From assembly GCA_031292565.1 (NCBI GenBank), contig JARLGW010000001.1, positions 744,001-808,000 on the forward strand: DNA of 64,000 nucleotides. Reading direction: 5' to 3'. Numbering within the stretch: the stretch's first letter is position 1; each line of letters starts with the position of its first letter. The notes below the pieces were generated by a model that ran no database searches, had not been told where the DNA came from, and saw nothing but the letters and a program-made list of their open reading frames with translations. The stretch is from Paludibacteraceae bacterium (GTDB taxonomy: Bacteria > Bacteroidota > Bacteroidia > Bacteroidales > Paludibacteraceae). Below are positions 63,468-64,000 of this stretch, one piece after another. The translations under genes and the position numbers were made by a program.

Positions 63468-63662
63468 GGCTGAAAGCCTAACTTAATTCAGCCCTAGGCA
63501 AAGCAACGCGTCGCCTAGGGTAGCTTGGAACAACCCAAACTGCGCCCTGTAAGGGCAACTTTAATGCCGACTAACTAAATTGGGCTTACAGCCCGCCTCC
63601 TTCTTGCCTGCATATAAACCCAAGGTGTTGCCTTGGGCTGAATTAAATTGGCCTTACAGGCC
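63468..63662 (+). repeat. Cluster of six REP-like palindromes
   Basis: GGCTGAAAGCC (63468-63478), CCCTAGGC...GCCTAGGG (63492-63520), GCCCTGTAAGGGC (63544-63556), GGGCTTACAGCCC (63582-63594), CCCAAGGTGTTGCCTTGGG (63619-63637) and GGCCTTACAGGCC (63650-63662). TTAATTCAGCC recurs as an inverted GGCTGAATTAA, so the cluster can also fold as a larger unit. It ends 12 bases before the stop codon of the restriction-modification gene. No transposase gene is adjacent within the window. Confidence 0.8.
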
Positions 63663-63673
63663 GAAATTCAAAT

Positions 63674-64000
63674 TTATGTATTGTCAACCCCCACCGCATC
63701 GATGGCTTTCATTAGCCTGTCGGTTTCCGCGAGGGCTACAATTATTTTTTGGTAATGCAGAATGTCTTCAAACGAGAGGGCACGGCCTTTGCGGTCTTTC
63801 AGCCATTTCTGTGCAGGCTGGTAACCCCCGATGTAAAAATCCCATGCCACTTGGGGCACACCTGCAAAATATTGCACGGGGTTGATATACACCCGCCCAT
63901 CCTTGTACTCAGGTTTAACCACCACGTTGTCGCCGTCTTCGGGATATTGGGTGATGTATTGTTCCACCACGGGGCTTTCCAGCAGGTGTATTTGCCGAAG
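63674..64000 (-). CDS. C-terminal fragment of a type ISP restriction-modification enzyme
   Basis: The frame is open from its stop at 63674 to the window edge (109 residues visible). The motifs LRQIHLLESP, GRVYINPVQYFAGVP, WDFYIGGYQPAQKWLKDRKG and a final helix HYQKIIVALAETDRLM match the C-terminal target-recognition domain of LlaBIII-like type ISP enzymes (single-chain nuclease, translocase and methyltransferase). The N-terminal nuclease, helicase and methylase domains lie outside the window, so intactness cannot be judged. Confidence 0.8.
   Translation of the reverse strand, partial: LRQIHLLESPVVEQYITQYPEDGDNVVVKPEYKDGRVYINPVQYFAGVPQVAWDFYIGGYQPAQKWLKDRKGRALSFEDILHYQKIIVALAETDRLMKAIDAVGVDNT

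Overview
The window looks like a chromosomal segment of a member of the Bacteroidota, most likely order Bacteroidales. Pointers are many copies of the Bacteroidota promoter element TAnnTTTG, weak Shine-Dalgarno signals, gldD/gldE, a PPi-dependent phosphofructokinase, an archaeal-type GGGP synthase, a Bacteroidales-type porin and a type B L31. The DNA is AT-rich and coding-dense. Apart from the repeat-rich zones it reads as ordinary core chromosome. I cannot name a species.

Layout. 1-7.4 kb: a truncated secreted protein, a TRIC/UPF0126 channel, tRNA-Ser(GCU), mltG, a GLPGLI-like secreted protein, murB, and a deacetylase plus two glycosyltransferases for surface glycans. 7.5-12.7 kb: groES-groEL, an HU gene with a long foldable leader, and a divergent Crp/Fnr regulator-hcp pair. 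12.7-22.8 kb: housekeeping and metabolic genes (DUF3332, HIT, PPi-PFK, rarA, tpx, pirin, a GNAT protein, GH13, patatin, mazG). 22.8-31.0 kb: a histidine operon. It opens with a leader peptide rich in His codons and a classical attenuator, followed by a PaaI-type thioesterase gene and hisG, hisD, hisC and hisB. Two REP-associated (Y1/HUH) transposase genes, a DUF1016 nuclease gene and palindromic repeats sit between or after the his genes. 31.0-45.6 kb: kdsB, an M16-like protein without zinc ligands, the conserved block mutY-ssb-gldE-gldD-PPTase-GGGPS (minus strand), an HU gene, a 30-residue basic protein, rng, rluA, rlmB, an EamA transporter and an ABC-F protein. 45.7-53.3 kb: tRNA-Arg(CCG), tRNA-Thr(CGU), a PbgA/YejM-like membrane sulfatase homologue, an active-type M16 peptidase, a porin, a solute-binding protein and metY. 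53.3-60.5 kb: an AmpG-like transporter, META protein, SpoIID/LytB protein, DUF4922 protein, GT2 and BadF-type sugar kinase, read here as a probable cell-wall sugar or muropeptide salvage cluster. 60.5-64 kb: a small lipoprotein, rpmE2, a second EamA transporter, truA and the 3' end of a type ISP restriction-modification gene cut by the window edge.

The most distinctive content is repetitive DNA. There are several families of short palindromes (REP-like), a three-copy array of nested palindromes of about 200 bp beside a REP transposase gene, and a perfect 54-bp inverted repeat after the second EamA gene. Two direct repeats of about 220 bp bracket the ampG-META pair. Two genes, the DUF1016 nuclease and the SpoIID protein, carry palindromic repeats in frame inside their coding sequence. 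The best supported regulatory finding is the his attenuator. No CRISPR array, prophage or rRNA operon was seen.
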